Origin: CAZSAT01 sp964604675
GTDB lineage: Bacteria > Myxococcota_A > UBA796 > CAJQPC01
Direction of reading: 5' to 3'
Assembly (NCBI GenBank): GCA_964604675.1
Contig: CAZSAT010000004.1
Coordinates: forward strand, 62,001-126,000
Length of the DNA stretch: 64,000 nt
This document shows, one piece after another, positions 34,180 to 41,994 of the stretch (its first letter is position 1; each line of letters begins with the position of its first letter). A program made the translations under genes and the position numbers. The notes beneath the pieces are model-generated. The model was given only the letters and a program-made list of their open reading frames with translations, did no database searches and was not told where the DNA came from.

Positions 34180-36320
34180 TCGGCCCCCGGCCCGCCGGTG
34201 GCGCCCATGTCGTTCTGGCTGCCGTCGAGGTCCGCCCAGATCGTGTAGCTGTCGGGGCCCTCGCCGTCGCTCGGCCCGGCGTCCACCGCGGGCGACACGG
34301 CCTGCAGGGTCAGGTCGTCGTTGGTGGCGTCCCCATCGTGGTTGAAGTCCACGTAGTAGGGGTCCTCGTTGGTGATGTTGCCGCAGGTCGGGCACTCGTC
34401 GATGTCGTAGTTGATGCCGCTCGCCGTGGAGAACACGAGGTTGTAGCGAATGTCCGCCTCGTTGAACGCTTCGCTGTAGATTCCGCTCGCCGCCTCGGTG
34501 TGGGACACGATGTTCGACCAGGCGTAGAGCTCGGGCGCGCTCTCGACGCCGATCCAGATCCCACCGCCGTCGCGGTTGGTGGCGTAGTTCGCGTTGCCCG
34601 CCAGGGTGTTGTTGGCGATCATCAACGCGGCTTCGTTGCCGTCGACCGCGATGCCGGCTCCACGCTCACCGCCCTCGTTGTCCACGAACCAGCTGTTGCG
34701 CACGTAGCCGTCGGGGTCGTCGACGTCGCTCAGACCGAGCCCGCCGCCCTGTTCCTCGCCGTAGTTCTCCCAGAAGGCGACCTGCTCGATGAGCACGTGG
34801 TTGGAGGCCTGGATCATGATGCCGCCGCCGTCCTGTCCGGCCTGGTTCTGGTAGAAGCTCGCGCCGACCATCTCCACCTGGGTCGACACCGCGGCGATGG
34901 CGCCGCCCCGGTCGCCGGTGTTGCCGGTGTAGGAACAGCCACCCTCGTCGTAGAAGCTGCTCGACGTCAGCGCGATGGCGCCACCGTCGTCACCGGCGAC
35001 GTTCTCCTGGAAGATGGTGTCGCGCACGGTGAGCGTGCCCGAGCTCACGGCGATGGCGCCGCCGTCCCCCGAGCAGGCGTTGTCGACCGCCACCACGTTG
35101 TCGAGGGTGAGGTCGGCACCGAAGGCGTAGATGCTGCCGCCGTCGCCGTCGATCTCACCGCCGTTGCCCAACAAGGTGAGGTTCACCACCTCGACGATCG
35201 AGCCTTCCTGGACCTCCAACACGGGCTTGGTCATCAGGTCGGACCACAGGATGGTGTCATCCGGGTACTCCCCCGCGCCCTGGATGCGGAGGAAGCCGTC
35301 GTCCCAGCTCTCGCTGGTCTCGTGGTAGCCCTCGATCAGCAGGATGGTGCGGCAGACCTCGTCGAGGTTCTCGATGGCCACGTCCACGGTCTGGTAGGGC
35401 GCGCCCTGGGTGCCGTCGCCGTCCTTGTCGTCGCCACTGGAGCTGTCCACGATCACCGGGTGTGCCAGGTAGTCGGTGTCGTCGCAGTCGCCGCCCCCCG
35501 TGCACGGCGAGTGGCCGTCGCCGTCGACGTCGATGTCGTCGACCCCGTTGCTGCAGTCGTTGTCGACGAAGTCGCACACCTCCACGTTGCCGGGGAAGCG
35601 GTCGGGGTCGTCGTCGTCGCAGTCGTCCTCGCAGAGCGAGTAGCCGTCGCCGTCGGCGTCGTCGCGGTCGGGGATGGCACCGTCGCAGTCGGTGTCGAGG
35701 TCGTCGCAGAGCTCGGGAGCGCCCGGGTACACCGTGCCGTCCTCGTCGTCGCAGTCGTCCTCGCAGAGCATCCAGGCGTCGTAGTCGCCGTCGGTCTCGT
35801 CCTCGGGGATGACGTCGTCGCAGTCGTTGTCCAGGCCGTCGCAGAGCTCTGCGGCGCCGGGGTAGACGGTGCTGTTCTCGTCGTCGCAGTCGCCGTCGGC
35901 CGGGCTCACGCCGTCGCCGTCGCCGTCGATGCGGCTCGAACCGCCGGTGCCCGCCACGCTGACGTAGTGGTTGGCGTCCTCCTCGAGCGTGGTGCGGAGC
36001 TGGATGCGTCCCAGCTCCTCGCCGTCCTGGTAGGGGGCGAAGGTTACGAAGACGTCGACGGTGTCGCCGGGCACGAGCAAGTCCTCCCCGGTGCGCTCGA
36101 TGGTCCACACCGAGCTGCGGCCCTCGATGAGCGACGCGCTGAGGATCTCCCACTCGGTGCCGCCGTCGTTCTCGATCGTGAAGGTCTCGGTGACGGTCTC
36201 GCCGACCGTGACGTCGCCGAAGGCCAGCTCGGTGGCGCCCACGGCGATGGACGGACCGGTCTCCTCGGCGCTGCCTTTGCAGCCCAGAGTCCACCAGAGG
36301 GTCGCCACCACCATGCTCAT
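34176..36320 (-). CDS. Lipoprotein with MopE-type metal-binding repeats and a beta-helix
   Basis: 714 residues. The ATG at 36320 has GAGG 8 nt upstream. Lipobox TLGC (Cys near residue 14). Residues 25-110 resemble an ASPM-SPD-2-Hydin module (VTVGETVTETFTIENDGG). Residues 125-275 contain four or more acidic repeats of the putative metal-binding motif: DGDCDDENSTVYPGAAELCDGLDNDCD, repeated with variation, each with paired Cys and probable Ca sites. From about 290 a right-handed beta-helix runs to the end with repeated GDGGAIAVSSG-type turns. It is translationally coupled to the next beta-helix gene. Likely a surface adhesin or scaffold. Confidence 0.84.
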   Translation of the reverse strand: MSMVVATLWWTLGCKGSAEETGPSIAVGATELAFGDVTVGETVTETFTIENDGGTEWEILSASLIEGRSSVWTIERTGEDLLVPGDTVDVFVTFAPYQDGEELGRIQLRTTLEEDANHYVSVAGTGGSSRIDGDGDGVSPADGDCDDENSTVYPGAAELCDGLDNDCDDVIPEDETDGDYDAWMLCEDDCDDEDGTVYPGAPELCDDLDTDCDGAIPDRDDADGDGYSLCEDDCDDDDPDRFPGNVEVCDFVDNDCSNGVDDIDVDGDGHSPCTGGGDCDDTDYLAHPVIVDSSSGDDKDGDGTQGAPYQTVDVAIENLDEVCRTILLIEGYHETSESWDDGFLRIQGAGEYPDDTILWSDLMTKPVLEVQEGSIVEVVNLTLLGNGGEIDGDGGSIYAFGADLTLDNVVAVDNACSGDGGAIAVSSGTLTVRDTIFQENVAGDDGGAIALTSSSFYDEGGCSYTGNTGDRGGAIAAVSTQVEMVGASFYQNQAGQDGGGIMIQASNHVLIEQVAFWENYGEEQGGGLGLSDVDDPDGYVRNSWFVDNEGGERGAGIAVDGNEAALMIANNTLAGNANYATNRDGGGIWIGVESAPELYAWSNIVSHTEAASGIYSEAFNEADIRYNLVFSTASGINYDIDECPTCGNITNEDPYYVDFNHDGDATNDDLTLQAVSPAVDAGPSDGEGPDSYTIWADLDGSQNDMGATGGPGAE

Positions 36321-36403
36321 GTCGCCTGCCTCGCGTCCTGGATGCTCTCGGCGTTGGCGCATGCTAACCTCGGCGCTGCGCCGAAGGGAATCCGGGAGTT
36401 GAT

Positions 36404-37102
36404 GTGACCACGCTGGCCAGGATGGCCCGGTGGCTCGTGCCGGTGGTCGCGTGGGGCTGTAGCGGCTCCGCGGACGACACCGCACAGGCCGCGCTGCCAG
36501 ACGCCGACACGGGCGTTGCAGAAGACAACCCCTCCGACACCGGCCTGCTCGGAGGCGTCGACACCGGGGTCACCAACGACAGCCCGAACGACGTGCTGGA
36601 GGTCACCTACGAGGGTGAGTGGGTCCTCACGCCTCAGGATGGCCCGTACCGGAACATGACCGGCGCGCTCGAGGTGCGCGAGATCCGGAACGGCAACGAG
36701 GAAGAGCCCTGGTGCACGGTCAGCTTCGCGCTCACGGGCACGGTGCCGGAAGACGAGGAGGACGCGGGCTGCAGCTACTGCGACGTGACCCTCGAGGTGC
36801 TTCACTACCTCTCGGAAGAAGGGCTCTTCGAGAAGGACGGCGATCCCATCCTCGACGAGGACAAGAAGTCCGACACCTACGGCGAGCAGCTCGGCCTGCG
36901 CGAGAACTGCATGGATCCCGACGTCCCGGCCGACCAGGACCGCTGGACGCTCTCCTTCGCCGAGGAAGACGACACCATCTTCTTCGACTACTACGGCACG
37001 GGGGTGTGGGTGCCCTGGTACGAGGGCTCGCTGGTCCACGACACGTTGACCTTCAGCTACACCGCCGAGGTCGGCTTCGTCGAGCCCGAGGAGGACCCGT
37101 GA
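36404..37102 (+). CDS. Lipoprotein of unknown function (first gene of exported-protein operon)
   Basis: 232 residues. GGGAG stands 5 nt before the GTG. N-terminus MTTLARMARWLVPVVAWGC: a lipobox-like AWGC after a hydrophobic stretch, followed by an acidic Asp/Thr-rich linker. The mature part has three further Cys (CTV, CSYCDV) and is beta-rich and strongly acidic. No family recognised. Divergent from the beta-helix pair across 83 nt; its TGA shares a base with the next ATG, so it opens a seven-gene coupled operon. Confidence 0.72.
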   Translation: MTTLARMARWLVPVVAWGCSGSADDTAQAALPDADTGVAEDNPSDTGLLGGVDTGVTNDSPNDVLEVTYEGEWVLTPQDGPYRNMTGALEVREIRNGNEEEPWCTVSFALTGTVPEDEEDAGCSYCDVTLEVLHYLSEEGLFEKDGDPILDEDKKSDTYGEQLGLRENCMDPDVPADQDRWTLSFAEEDDTIFFDYYGTGVWVPWYEGSLVHDTLTFSYTAEVGFVEPEEDP

Positions 37103-38151
37103 TGTTCTGGCTGGTGCTGGCGTGTACGGGATCCGACGGCGACTCAGCCTCGGCTGCACAGGACCGCGGCGAAGCCCAGGAGCTCGTGCTGCCCAGCCTC
37201 GAAGGCATCGATCTGGAGGCTGCGTACCTCGAAGCGGTCCAGCTGGCGCTCACGACGACCACGAGTGCCGCCTGGACGGGCCATGTCTCTGCCCTGGACA
37301 CCCGTCAGACAGGGTGCCCGGACGCCTACCTCGGCATCCCGGACGCCCTGGAGTTCGAGGACGAGGAGCTGGAGGACGCCCCCGGGCTCTTCTGGCAGGA
37401 CTACTGCCGCCTGGCCGGAGGCCTCTACTACCGCGGGTACGTCGCCTGGAACGGTGAGGTCGAGCTCGACGGCGACAAGAACACGTCCTCGGGCCAGGTG
37501 CTGTCGGGCGAGCGCCAGATGTACGGCGACGGCGTGATCGGGGTGGGCGACGAGCTGTACTTCGAGCTCGATGGCGAGGTCTCCGACGCCGTCTACAGCG
37601 TGGAGGCCAACGGGTACAGCCGTTGGACCTACAGCTCGCTGCTCGACGCCACCGTCCGCGGCACGCGGGCCTTCGACGACAAGAGCGCCACCCCCGGCGG
37701 CTGGCGCAGCGACCTCTACCTCTACGCGTCCGGCGGCGACGTCGACTACATCGAGCTCCGCGGCGACACCTACTACCAGGAGCACCGCATCCAGGAGCGC
37801 TTCGACTCCAGCCAGCTGCACCTCACCGTGCAGGGCGAGCTGGGCGCTGGTCCCGAGGATTGCCTGCTGGAGCCCATCGGGTGGATGGGACTGCGCGACG
37901 AGAACGCCTACTGGTACGATCTGGTGTTCCTGCCAGGCGCGGGCGAAGAGCTCGGCGAGCACGACTACGAGAACCCCGACTACGTGGCCTGCGACGGCTG
38001 CGGCACCCTCTACGTCCGTGGCCTCCAGCAGGAAGAGATCGGGCAGGTGTGTATCGACTTCTCCGAGTTGTTCTCGGGTGATACAGTGGAGCTCCCGCGC
38101 GCCGAGGACTTTGTCCTCACCTTACGAGACGTGACCACGGAGGGCCCATGA
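37102..38151 (+). CDS. Lipoprotein of unknown function with ultrashort signal
   Basis: 349 residues. AGGAGG lies 7 nt before the ATG, which fixes the start and gives the signal MFWLVLAC: lipobox Cys at position 8 with no positive charge before it. The mature part is acidic and beta-rich with many Tyr and Asp (GLYYRGYVAWNGEVELDGDKN). Six further Cys include GCPDAYLG and ACDGCGTLYV. No family recognised. It overlaps the next gene by 4 nt (ATGA). Confidence 0.75.
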   Translation: MFWLVLACTGSDGDSASAAQDRGEAQELVLPSLEGIDLEAAYLEAVQLALTTTTSAAWTGHVSALDTRQTGCPDAYLGIPDALEFEDEELEDAPGLFWQDYCRLAGGLYYRGYVAWNGEVELDGDKNTSSGQVLSGERQMYGDGVIGVGDELYFELDGEVSDAVYSVEANGYSRWTYSSLLDATVRGTRAFDDKSATPGGWRSDLYLYASGGDVDYIELRGDTYYQEHRIQERFDSSQLHLTVQGELGAGPEDCLLEPIGWMGLRDENAYWYDLVFLPGAGEELGEHDYENPDYVACDGCGTLYVRGLQQEEIGQVCIDFSELFSGDTVELPRAEDFVLTLRDVTTEGP

Positions 38152-39758
38152 CGAGCCCCGCCATGGCCCTGCTGCTGCTCTCCTGTGCCACACAGGAAGT
38201 GGAGGGCCTCGACCTCCTCCCACCCGCTGAACAGCTGAAGCGGTTGAGCCTCGATCTCCGGGGGGTGATGCCCACCCTCGAGGAGGTCGCGAGCATCCAG
38301 CAGGCGCCGTACCTCTACGAGGACTTCGCCGACCGCTACCTGGACGACGATCGCTTCCTCGGCCAGGTGCGCAACCTCTACGATCAGCGCTTCCTGGTCC
38401 GCACGGGGAGCGATGCCGGCCTCGGATCCAGCTACGATGGCGACACGGTGGCCGCTGCGCTGGCCGACGAGTCGTTGCGGCTGGTGAGTCGGATCGTCGA
38501 CCAGGATCTGCCCTGGACCGAGGTCGTGTTGGCCGACTACACGATGGCGAACCCCGTGCTCGCCGATGTCTTCGAGCTGGACTACCCCTCCGATGCCTCC
38601 GACTGGCAACCGGCCCACTACGTCGACGGGCGGCCCCATGCCGGCGTGCTGTCGATGTCCAGCATCTGGTACCGCTACCCGTCGATGGGGGGCAACGCGA
38701 ACCGGCACCGCGCCAACGCGATGTCGAAGATGCTCTTGTGCGAGGACTACCTGACCCGTCCGGTCGTGCTGAACCGCGCGGCCGTCGATCAGCTCGTCAT
38801 CGACCCCGAAGCGGCCATCAACGAGAACGAGAGCTGCCAGTCCTGCCACAGCACGCTGGACCCGCTCGCGAGCCACTTCTTCGGCTTCTTCGTCACCGAC
38901 GGGGAAGACGCCGACGACATGGTCTTCACGGAGTACATGGCGGAAGAAGAGGAAGGCTGGCGCGACTACTCGGGCAAGTCCCCGGGCTACTACGGCGTGC
39001 CCACGGCCAACCTCACCGAGCTCGCCAGCCAGATCGCGGACGACAGCCGCTTTGTCGACTGCGCTGTCCGCAGCTTCTGGGAGGGCATCACTCAGCGCGA
39101 CTACTCCGATCTGGACTGGAGCGAGGTGTCGGACCACCGAGCGGCCTTCGAGGCCGACGGCCTCTTGGTCAAGCCGCTCGTGAAGTCCATCGTGATGTCG
39201 GAGGCCTACCGAGCCGACACCCCGGAAGACCTGGACCTGGCCGAGCGCCTGCCCGGGGTGAAGGTCGTCGCCCCTCACCAGCTCGCCAACACCGTGGAAC
39301 AGCTCACCGGCTACCGCTGGCAGTTCGACGGGCTCGACGGCCTCACCACGGACACGCTGGGCCTGCCGGTCCTCGCCGGAGGCACCGACGGCGACACGGT
39401 CACCGAGCGCTCCTACGAGCCGAGCGTGGGACTTGTCTACGTGCAGGAGCGGCTCGCCTGGTCCGCCGCGTGGCACGTCGTCGAGCACGACCTGGACAGC
39501 GCGCGGGAAGGCGACGCCATCCTGCTGCACTACGTCACCGTGGAAGACGACCCGGACAACGCCGCGCGGGCCTTCGACACCCAGATCCGCAAGATCTACG
39601 AAGCCGTGCGGCTGTCGCCCCTCGATCCCACCGCCGACGAGCCCGAACAGCTCATCGAGGTGTGGAAGCAGGTGCACTCCGTCGAGGGCTCGGCCCGATC
39701 GGCGTGGGCTGCTGTCCTGACCGCCATCCTGCGCGACCCCGCGCTCATCACCTACTGA
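38148..39758 (+). CDS. DUF1549/DUF1588-like lipoprotein with CxxCH motif
   Basis: 536 residues, lipoprotein signal MTSPAMALLLLSC. LKRLSLDLRGVMPTLEEV is the start of a DUF1549 (PSCyt2)-like domain; the central INENESCQSCHSTLDPLASHFFGFF is like the DUF1588 region and carries a c-type haem motif CQSCH. The protein is a partner type of DUF1501 proteins, which follow here immediately, a pairing common in Planctomycetota and Myxococcota. The biochemical role of these pairs is not established; haem attachment suggests electron transfer or oxidation of a surface polymer. Confidence 0.78.
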   Translation: MTSPAMALLLLSCATQEVEGLDLLPPAEQLKRLSLDLRGVMPTLEEVASIQQAPYLYEDFADRYLDDDRFLGQVRNLYDQRFLVRTGSDAGLGSSYDGDTVAAALADESLRLVSRIVDQDLPWTEVVLADYTMANPVLADVFELDYPSDASDWQPAHYVDGRPHAGVLSMSSIWYRYPSMGGNANRHRANAMSKMLLCEDYLTRPVVLNRAAVDQLVIDPEAAINENESCQSCHSTLDPLASHFFGFFVTDGEDADDMVFTEYMAEEEEGWRDYSGKSPGYYGVPTANLTELASQIADDSRFVDCAVRSFWEGITQRDYSDLDWSEVSDHRAAFEADGLLVKPLVKSIVMSEAYRADTPEDLDLAERLPGVKVVAPHQLANTVEQLTGYRWQFDGLDGLTTDTLGLPVLAGGTDGDTVTERSYEPSVGLVYVQERLAWSAAWHVVEHDLDSAREGDAILLHYVTVEDDPDNAARAFDTQIRKIYEAVRLSPLDPTADEPEQLIEVWKQVHSVEGSARSAWAAVLTAILRDPALITY

Positions 39759-39770
39759 AGGAGCAGCACG

Positions 39771-41045
39771 ATGAGCTTCTTCGACCGCTACAAGACCACC
39801 CGCCGGGCGCTGCTCCAGAACACGGCAGCGATGTCGGCCCTGACAGCGATGGGGTGGACCCCCAAGGATGCGCTGGCCGCCCAGGGGGAGAGGAAGTTCA
39901 TCTTCTTCTTCGCCGGCGGCGCGTGGGACACCACCGCGGTGTTCGATCCCCACCACGAGTCCGACTACGTCGACATGGACGAGGACACCTACCAGGAGAC
40001 GCTCGGCAACGTGCGCTTCACGGCCGGTGCCAACCGCGACAGCGTCTGGCGCTTCTTCGACCGGTGGGGTCACTCGGCCGCGGTGGTGAACGGCATCGAT
40101 GCCCACTCGGTGGGCCACGACTCGGGCACCCAGCTCACGCTGACCGGCACCTCGGCTTCGAGCTACCCGGACTGGCCCACGCTGATCGCAGCCCGAGGCG
40201 CGGGCGACTACCCGCTCCCCCACCTGGTCTTCTCCGGTCCGAACTTCTCCGGCACCTACGGCGGTTCGGTGGTGCGGGCCGGCGGCGGCACGCTGCTCGA
40301 CCTGATCGACGGCAGCCTCGTCACGGCGTCGGATCAGCCCGCACCCCAGCTCACGAGCGTGTCCGACAGCATCGTCGATGCCTTCGTGCACGAGCGCGTG
40401 GCCCGCTATGCCAACGCGCACAACGGCGTGGCAGGGCTCGACCGGAACCGCGTCGAGTCGCTCCTCGCCAGCGCAGAACGGGCGATGGAGTTGGAGGGTC
40501 GCCGCTTCGAGGCCGGCCTCGACGACCTCGGCAACTCCACCCTGGATCAGGCCATCAAGGCCGCCGAGATGATCGCGCTGGGCCTGAGCCGAACGGCGAT
40601 GATCCGCATCCCCGGGGGCTGGGACTCCCACGGCGACAACGACGTGCAGGCGCCCCAGTTCGACGCCTTCTTCGCCGTGCTCGACGAGCTCATGGAGAAG
40701 CTGGCCGTCACCCCGGGCCTCGCCACGCCGTGGCTCATCGACGAGGTCACGATCGTGTGCATGTCCGAGTTTGGCCGCACCCCGCTCTGGAACGCCAGTG
40801 GCGGCAAGGATCACTGGCCCTACAACTCCGCGCTCATCGCGGGCAGCGGCGTCAACGGCGGCACCTTCGGCGCCAGCGACGACGGCCTCGTGGGCCTTCC
40901 GATCGACTTCGCGAGCGGACTCGAGAAGGACACCGGAGACCTGCTCGGCAGCGAGAACGTGGGCACCGCCATCCTCTCCCTTGCGGGCATCGACCCGGCG
41001 TCCCACCTCCCCGGCGTGCAGGTGTTCGACGCCCTGCTGCGGTGA
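39771..41045 (+). CDS. Tat-exported DUF1501 protein
   Basis: 424 residues. AAGGAG precedes the ATG by 7 nt. Twin-arginine signal TTRRALLQNTAAMSALTAMG. The core FIFFFAGGAWDTTAVFDPH, SDYVDMDEDTYQ, HSVGHDSGTQLTLTG and ISVC-like VTIVCMSEFGRTPLWNASGGKDHWP follows DUF1501 (alkaline phosphatase/sulfatase-like fold), including the SEFGRTP and DHWP signatures. DUF1501 proteins are exported folded and usually partner with DUF1549/1553/1588 proteins. Enzymatic activity is unproven in the family. Confidence 0.87.
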   Translation: MSFFDRYKTTRRALLQNTAAMSALTAMGWTPKDALAAQGERKFIFFFAGGAWDTTAVFDPHHESDYVDMDEDTYQETLGNVRFTAGANRDSVWRFFDRWGHSAAVVNGIDAHSVGHDSGTQLTLTGTSASSYPDWPTLIAARGAGDYPLPHLVFSGPNFSGTYGGSVVRAGGGTLLDLIDGSLVTASDQPAPQLTSVSDSIVDAFVHERVARYANAHNGVAGLDRNRVESLLASAERAMELEGRRFEAGLDDLGNSTLDQAIKAAEMIALGLSRTAMIRIPGGWDSHGDNDVQAPQFDAFFAVLDELMEKLAVTPGLATPWLIDEVTIVCMSEFGRTPLWNASGGKDHWPYNSALIAGSGVNGGTFGASDDGLVGLPIDFASGLEKDTGDLLGSENVGTAILSLAGIDPASHLPGVQVFDALLR

Positions 41046-41392
41046 TCGCGCTCTTGTTGGCCTGCCAGCTCGGCGGGTCGGACACAGCCGCCTCCGAGGA
41101 CTGCGACAGGGAGCCCGCCCTGTCGTGGGAGAACTTCGGCGAGAGCTACATGGCGCTGCACTGCAACGGCTGCCACAGCTCGCTTCTGCCTTCCGGTCAG
41201 CGGGGCGGGGCGCCGCTCGGCATGGACTTCGACACCTGGTCCGACGTGGTGCTCAACGTGGAGCGCATCCGGAGCAGAGCCCTGGGCGACGCGCCCGACA
41301 TGCCCCCTGGCGGGGGGCCGACCGAGACCGACCTCGAGATGTTCGAGGAGTGGTTGGCCTGTGAGGTCGAGTCGGCCGCGGAGGCCGAGTGA
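41042..41392 (+). CDS. Small lipoprotein c-type cytochrome
   Basis: 116 residues from GTG overlapping the previous stop (GTGA). The signal is MIALLLAC (start codon GTG), Cys at position 8. The mature protein contains MALHCNGCHSS, a haem c site (CxxCH), with a distal Met in SLLPSG...APLGMDFDTW or DAPDMPPGG as candidate sixth ligand. It resembles the planctomycete-type cytochrome c fragment that precedes such domains. Together with the DUF1549/1588-like protein this gives two haem sites in the operon. Confidence 0.75.
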   Translation: MIALLLACQLGGSDTAASEDCDREPALSWENFGESYMALHCNGCHSSLLPSGQRGGAPLGMDFDTWSDVVLNVERIRSRALGDAPDMPPGGGPTETDLEMFEEWLACEVESAAEAE

Positions 41393-41994
41393 CGCTCTGG
41401 TTGTTGGCCTGCTCCGAGTATGCGGTGTCCACGGCGTCGCCGGTGGACGTGGCGCAGCCTCCCGGGAGCGCCGACGACGACTGGGGGGATGCCCCCAACT
41501 GGAACGACTGCACCGGCGGCTGGGCGGGCACCTACTTCAACCACACCGGCGACCACCCGGACATGAACCCTGGCGCGGACGAGGAGCCCGCCGAGAGCTA
41601 CGAGGCCCTGGACTGGTGGGCCGACGACTACGTGGCCTTCGAGCGCTTCGACGCGTCGGTCGATCACGGGCAGAACTGGTGGCCGGTCGACGAAGGCTAC
41701 GCCGACGACCCGAGCTACTTCGCGGTTCGCTGGAACGGCTGGCTGCGGGTCTTCGACGACGGCACCATTCCCTTCGTGTGGGCGTCGAGCGACGACGCGT
41801 GGATGGTGCTCAACGGCGAGATCGTCGCCTCCCTCATCGGCGTGCGGGAGTTCGAGTCCGAGGAGTTCTCACTCCAGCTCGAGGGCGGTCAGTACCAGGT
41901 CGAGCTTCGCTACGCGCACCGTGCGGACCAGAGCGGCTTCTCCTGGCGCGCCGCGTCCGACGACGTCAAGGTCTGCCACCCCGAGTACGAATGA
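41389..41994 (+). CDS. Lipoprotein with PA14-like domain
   Basis: 201 residues. GGAGG stands 4 nt before the GTG, supporting the signal MTLWLLAC (Cys at position 8). The mature region GWAGTYFNHTGDHPDMN ... WNGWLRVFDDGTIPFVWASSDDAWMVLNGEIV ... YQVELRYAHRADQSGF is a PA14/GLEYA-like beta-sandwich of the type that binds carbohydrate. Coupled to both neighbours by 4-nt overlaps. Confidence 0.75.
   Translation: MTLWLLACSEYAVSTASPVDVAQPPGSADDDWGDAPNWNDCTGGWAGTYFNHTGDHPDMNPGADEEPAESYEALDWWADDYVAFERFDASVDHGQNWWPVDEGYADDPSYFAVRWNGWLRVFDDGTIPFVWASSDDAWMVLNGEIVASLIGVREFESEEFSLQLEGGQYQVELRYAHRADQSGFSWRAASDDVKVCHPEYE

Noticed and set aside
35480..35900. Tandem DNA repeats or CRISPR-like spacing in the GTCGTC-rich stretch
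   Set aside because: The repetition comes from Asp/Cys codons of the metal-binding protein repeats; unit lengths vary and there are no spacers.
34338..36407. Long plus-strand frame of Val/Asp/Ala-rich sequence opposite the MopE-type lipoprotein
   Set aside because: Composition is the antisense image of the Asp/Gly repeats; no start signal and no domain.
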